Positions 60,629-64,000 of a DNA stretch of 64,000 nucleotides are shown here, in pieces; positions within the stretch are counted from its first letter, which is position 1; every line of letters begins with the position of its first letter. The notes beneath the pieces were generated by a model. It saw nothing but the letters and a program-made list of their open reading frames with translations, did no database searches and was not told the origin of the DNA. Location: positions 1,302,001-1,366,000 of the forward strand of contig QEYB01001642.1 of assembly GCA_017562135.1 (NCBI GenBank), in the 5' to 3' direction. A program made the translations under genes and the position numbers. The stretch is from Dipylidium caninum (Eukaryota > Platyhelminthes > Cestoda > Cyclophyllidea > Dipylidiidae).

Positions 60629-63600
60629 CATTCCCATGTGATAGGTCTTGAGTATCATCTTTGTCTCCACGTCAATTTCGCATTCGGTCATTCCTTTGAG
60701 TTGATGTTTTCACGGCCACGTGGTCTTCAGGTGTAGGTATTCTGCATTTTGCCGACCAGTCTGGCAGCCATGATAGCCGGACAGATATCGGAGGAGGGTG
60801 AACGCACAATGTCTTGGCATATTCATTGGCCTTCATCATCTTTCGGCTCCCTATTTTTGCCGGCCTCCGTTGGTGGCGTGCTTACCAGTACTGTGGGAAA
60901 GGAGTTTCCTTCATTCACTGTCCTTTCTCGGCCCTATTTTTGACGATTTTTAGTTCTATGCTCATAAATGCCAACCAGTGCCGACTGGTTTGGATGAGGA
61001 GTTATACCAGCCGAGGGAGCCCTTCCGAAAAACCCGCACCTATTCCACCGTCTCCTGCTAGATCCATTCACGTTTAATTTGCGCTGGAGCACTTGTATAG
61101 CCGGCCAATGTCTCCTCTGGCATTCTTCGAAACGACTATGTTGCGATAGATGCAGACTCTATTGCAGGCTACTAATTCACAGGCCGGTTCTTCATTATGG
61201 CTTTCCAGCATTTGTGCCGCAGTTTTGGAGTTCTACACGGACCGTTAAGCTAGCCGGAAAATTCACCCTCATACAAGGCTGATGGCGGCGTGGCCTGTTA
61301 CTTGAAGGCATCCAGTTGTATTTTTTATTTTCCCATTTTTGTAAGTAATTTATGGATTTGTTCTCACTGATACCTATTGCCTCCTTTGTACGGCATAGCC
61401 CTTGCGTGGATTTGCCAATTACTCCGTGTTTAGGTTTATTTCTGGTTGATAACCAACGGTTCGTCTCAATCTTACGGATCGTGTCCGCCCATCGCCGACA
61501 TCTTCCATACTCCGTCGCATACGCAAATCGGCCCCATTGTGGCCGGTAACCTACTTCGCATTATGAATTTCACCGGACTTAAATATATGCATTTGTGTGA
61601 TTACTTGCGCCTTTACGCTCCCCTACTCTACATTTGCGAAAAATTGTCGTCTTGTGCCAGACGAGGTCGAGGAACAAGAAATGGCATCGTGGGAGAGGAG
61701 GAAATAAATGACAGGCGTAATTGGGACAAAAATGTTGAAGACTTAAAATCCAAAAGACGAGATGGGCAAAAGAAAAACCGACTTGAGAACGCAGGAGGAC
61801 TTGCCGCGTTTTCGGAACCTGCTGGATTCGTCCGCGCCATTTTCCGATATTCGAACGAGTTGGCTTTGGTGCTGAAAAGCAACTTTCCACTGAATTGTCC
61901 TGGGCTACGAACAACAGAACGAAATGACACCATTGTGGCTGAGGCGTAGACCGTCTACATGGCCGATGGCTGCGAGTGTGTCCCGACCTTCCACGGCTTA
62001 AAGGCCTCCCTTAACTGAAGTCAAAACGCCTTTTGGAAAAGGATGACGACTATGGATACTGAGGACGGAGGGGTGGCCGTTACTCACCTATACAACCCCA
62101 CAGATCCTCATCTTCTACTTCCAAAATAATGATTTAACCTCATGGTTGTGGGCGCGTGTGCATGGAGTTCGCGCTTTCTTTGTGATGCAGCATCCTGTTG
62201 TACCGGTCGATTACACGAGACCGCATTCAGTAGGATGTGATAGTGGGGGACAGAGAACGCACATGTCTAATGGCAGTTTTAAATTCCAAAAAATTAAGCG
62301 GGTGGCATATAGGGCCTGCATCACCGGGTCGCAAGGGTGGAAGTGGTTAAATATCCCCCTTTCATCCGTAAGCTCCTTTACACAAAATTTCGCGAATCAC
62401 ATTGCACACCTCGAGGCTTGGTAAGTGTCCAAAGGAGTGATTCTCGCAGACGCGTAAAGCAAAACCTCACGAATAGTTTAGTAAGTCATGTTAGTTCGAA
62501 GTTGTGATGAAAAGCACACTGTCTGTATTCATGTACTTCGATGATCTGTTATTAACGGAGGATGTAGATTATTTGCTCAAAGCCATTTTGTGATTATTCA
62601 GATAAGACAAAGGACGGCGAGGTGAGGCAATGTCCAGGAATGTACGGGGAGTTCGTCCGGCGAATTCTCTTCCAGAGATTTGGACCAGTATCCGAGTGGG
62701 ATCTATCCGTGAGTTTCACTTTTTGGCCCATGAAGCAATAATGATTCATTCCTTCACCAGTCTGATTTCCCTAGGTGCGGGCTGCCTGTCTTAAATTTCA
62801 CGGTTAAGTCGCTTTCAAGGGAGTTTAGTTGAGAAGAAGTTCCTGAAAAAGAGAATTTTTTGCTTTCTTTTAGGAAGGAGAAATCGCCTAAATTTAACTT
62901 GTTGCTTCAACCGCCCTCGGGGCGATTAAGTGTTGGTAGTAAAACGGGAAGAGGCTGCATCCCCGCCTGCGGGCAGGCTAATAAATCATTGCAAATGACT
63001 TTTATCCTACAACTCGAAAGTTCTTCTGTCCTACTCTGGAAATAACCCTAGTCATCGGTGGTAGTGCATGCGTTTGTCGCCTCAAGCCATCGGACTAATG
63101 AATCTCTCTGTGAGAGCGGACTTGCGTAGGCTGAGGTGAGAAAAGAATTATTGACCTCACCATATCACACTGTGCGGATTTGATAACAAAGGAAGCCCCC
63201 GTACTTGGGTAAGAACCTCTGCCGAAGGTTAGCCGTGCCGGAGTACGAACCACCCTCACCCGGACCTGGCGTGGTTGGCAGCCAACTTTGGATAAGGAAG
63301 AACTTCAATAGAACGCGCCGCCTGCGTCAGAATTCATTCGGTCTGTGCCGAGGGTGAAAAAACTTTCAAGCAAGAACTCAAAGCCTATTGCAAAGACGCC
63401 AAGTCAATTGGGTGTTCAATTTGTCTTGTTCGATTGAATTATTAGCTTTGTGGGGCTGTAGTGAAGAGGAGGCTGGCGGTTCAGAAGGGTTTTAAGATGT
63501 AAGATGATGAATACGTCTACTCGACCATTCTTTGTCGTCCCATAGAGACCCAATCCGCAGGACAGCTCTACAGAGTTGATTAGATGATTATGGGGGACTG

Positions 63601-64000
63601 TTCGGCAATCAATGTTCATATGGATAGGGTAAATATGTGCGTCTACTTGGCCTTAGTGGTGAATAAAATTGAGCCCTTGCTTCAGGAGAGGAGCACTTGC
63701 CCAGAACCAGATTGAGGGAAGAATTACTTCGGGCATGGAGAGGTTGTGAGTTGGTTGGAGGCAGGAGCCCGCGAAAGGGGTGTGCAAAACGGCAAGCGAG
63801 GTCTGGAAGAGCCTGATGAGTTATTAAGCGTGGAGCGAGGGAGCGAGAGTAATTACTATTACCCAAAAAAGAGGGTCAATCATTTTCTCTACTATGGTGG
63901 GAAATTGCCTTGTTGTGGGTTATCATGCTTTGTTTAAGGCCTTCTTCCTGGTGGCTCGAGGACATGTACCTGAAAAAACCTCTCCCATTTGCCGCTGAAC
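60629..64000. other. Right-hand flank, no recognised gene
   Basis: ORFs up to 167 codons (61446-61949, plus) with a Lys/Arg/Glu-rich middle overlap opposite-strand ORFs of similar length. I see no motif, splice chain, tRNA or mobile element here. Confidence 0.4.

Overview
This is a eukaryotic nuclear window with multi-exon, GT-AG spliced genes, and almost every gene call below comes from joining short exons by hand. The gene content (atlastin, Mediator subunit 10, adenylate kinase 7, a MICOS subunit, a FARP/FRMD7-type FERM protein) is metazoan. The many introns of only 26-48 nt, next to ordinary introns of hundreds of bases, point to a parasitic flatworm, most likely a cestode. That assignment is inference; no marker sequence names the species.

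Layout. 1-282: the first exon of an isoamyl-acetate-esterase-like SGNH hydrolase on the minus strand, an inverted duplicate of the exon at 54.5 kb. 2.0-3.7 kb (+): a two-RRM nucleolar-type protein. 4.0-4.4 kb (-): mitochondrial ribosomal protein S6. 4.4-8.7 kb: no gene seen. 8.7-12.2 kb (-): atlastin, complete in six exons. 12.7-13.25 kb (-): MICOS subunit MIC26/27. 13.9-14.6 kb (+): MED10. 14.9-15.6 kb (-): ATP synthase subunit d. 16.5-20.7 kb (+): adenylate kinase 7, complete in 18 exons including a 7-nt microexon. 23.5-24.0 kb (-): a four-span claudin-like protein. 26.4-26.7 kb (-): an intronless LC8-type dynein light chain. 27.6-39.3 kb (-): a long chain of low-complexity exons. 40.4-49.0 kb (-): exons of a FERM domain closest to FARP/FRMD7, probably the 5' part of the same gene. 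51.5 kb (-): the terminal exon of a carnitine acetyltransferase-like enzyme. 54.5-56.2 kb (+): an IAH1-like SGNH hydrolase. 56.2-64 kb: mostly unassigned, with two overlapping unrecognised ORFs near 60 kb.

The dense 8.7-20.7 kb block is unusually well resolved. It carries three mitochondrial or ER membrane-shaping components (atlastin, MIC26/27, ATP synthase d), one transcription factor subunit, and AK7, a ciliary/flagellar adenylate kinase. Neighbouring genes are not obviously one pathway.

The most interesting features are splice-level: a 26-nt intron, a 7-nt microexon and GC-AG introns in AK7 and IAH1, three consecutive introns of 31-34 nt in MIC26/27, an inverted duplication carrying an intact esterase exon, and a reading-frame break inside a well-conserved FERM exon.
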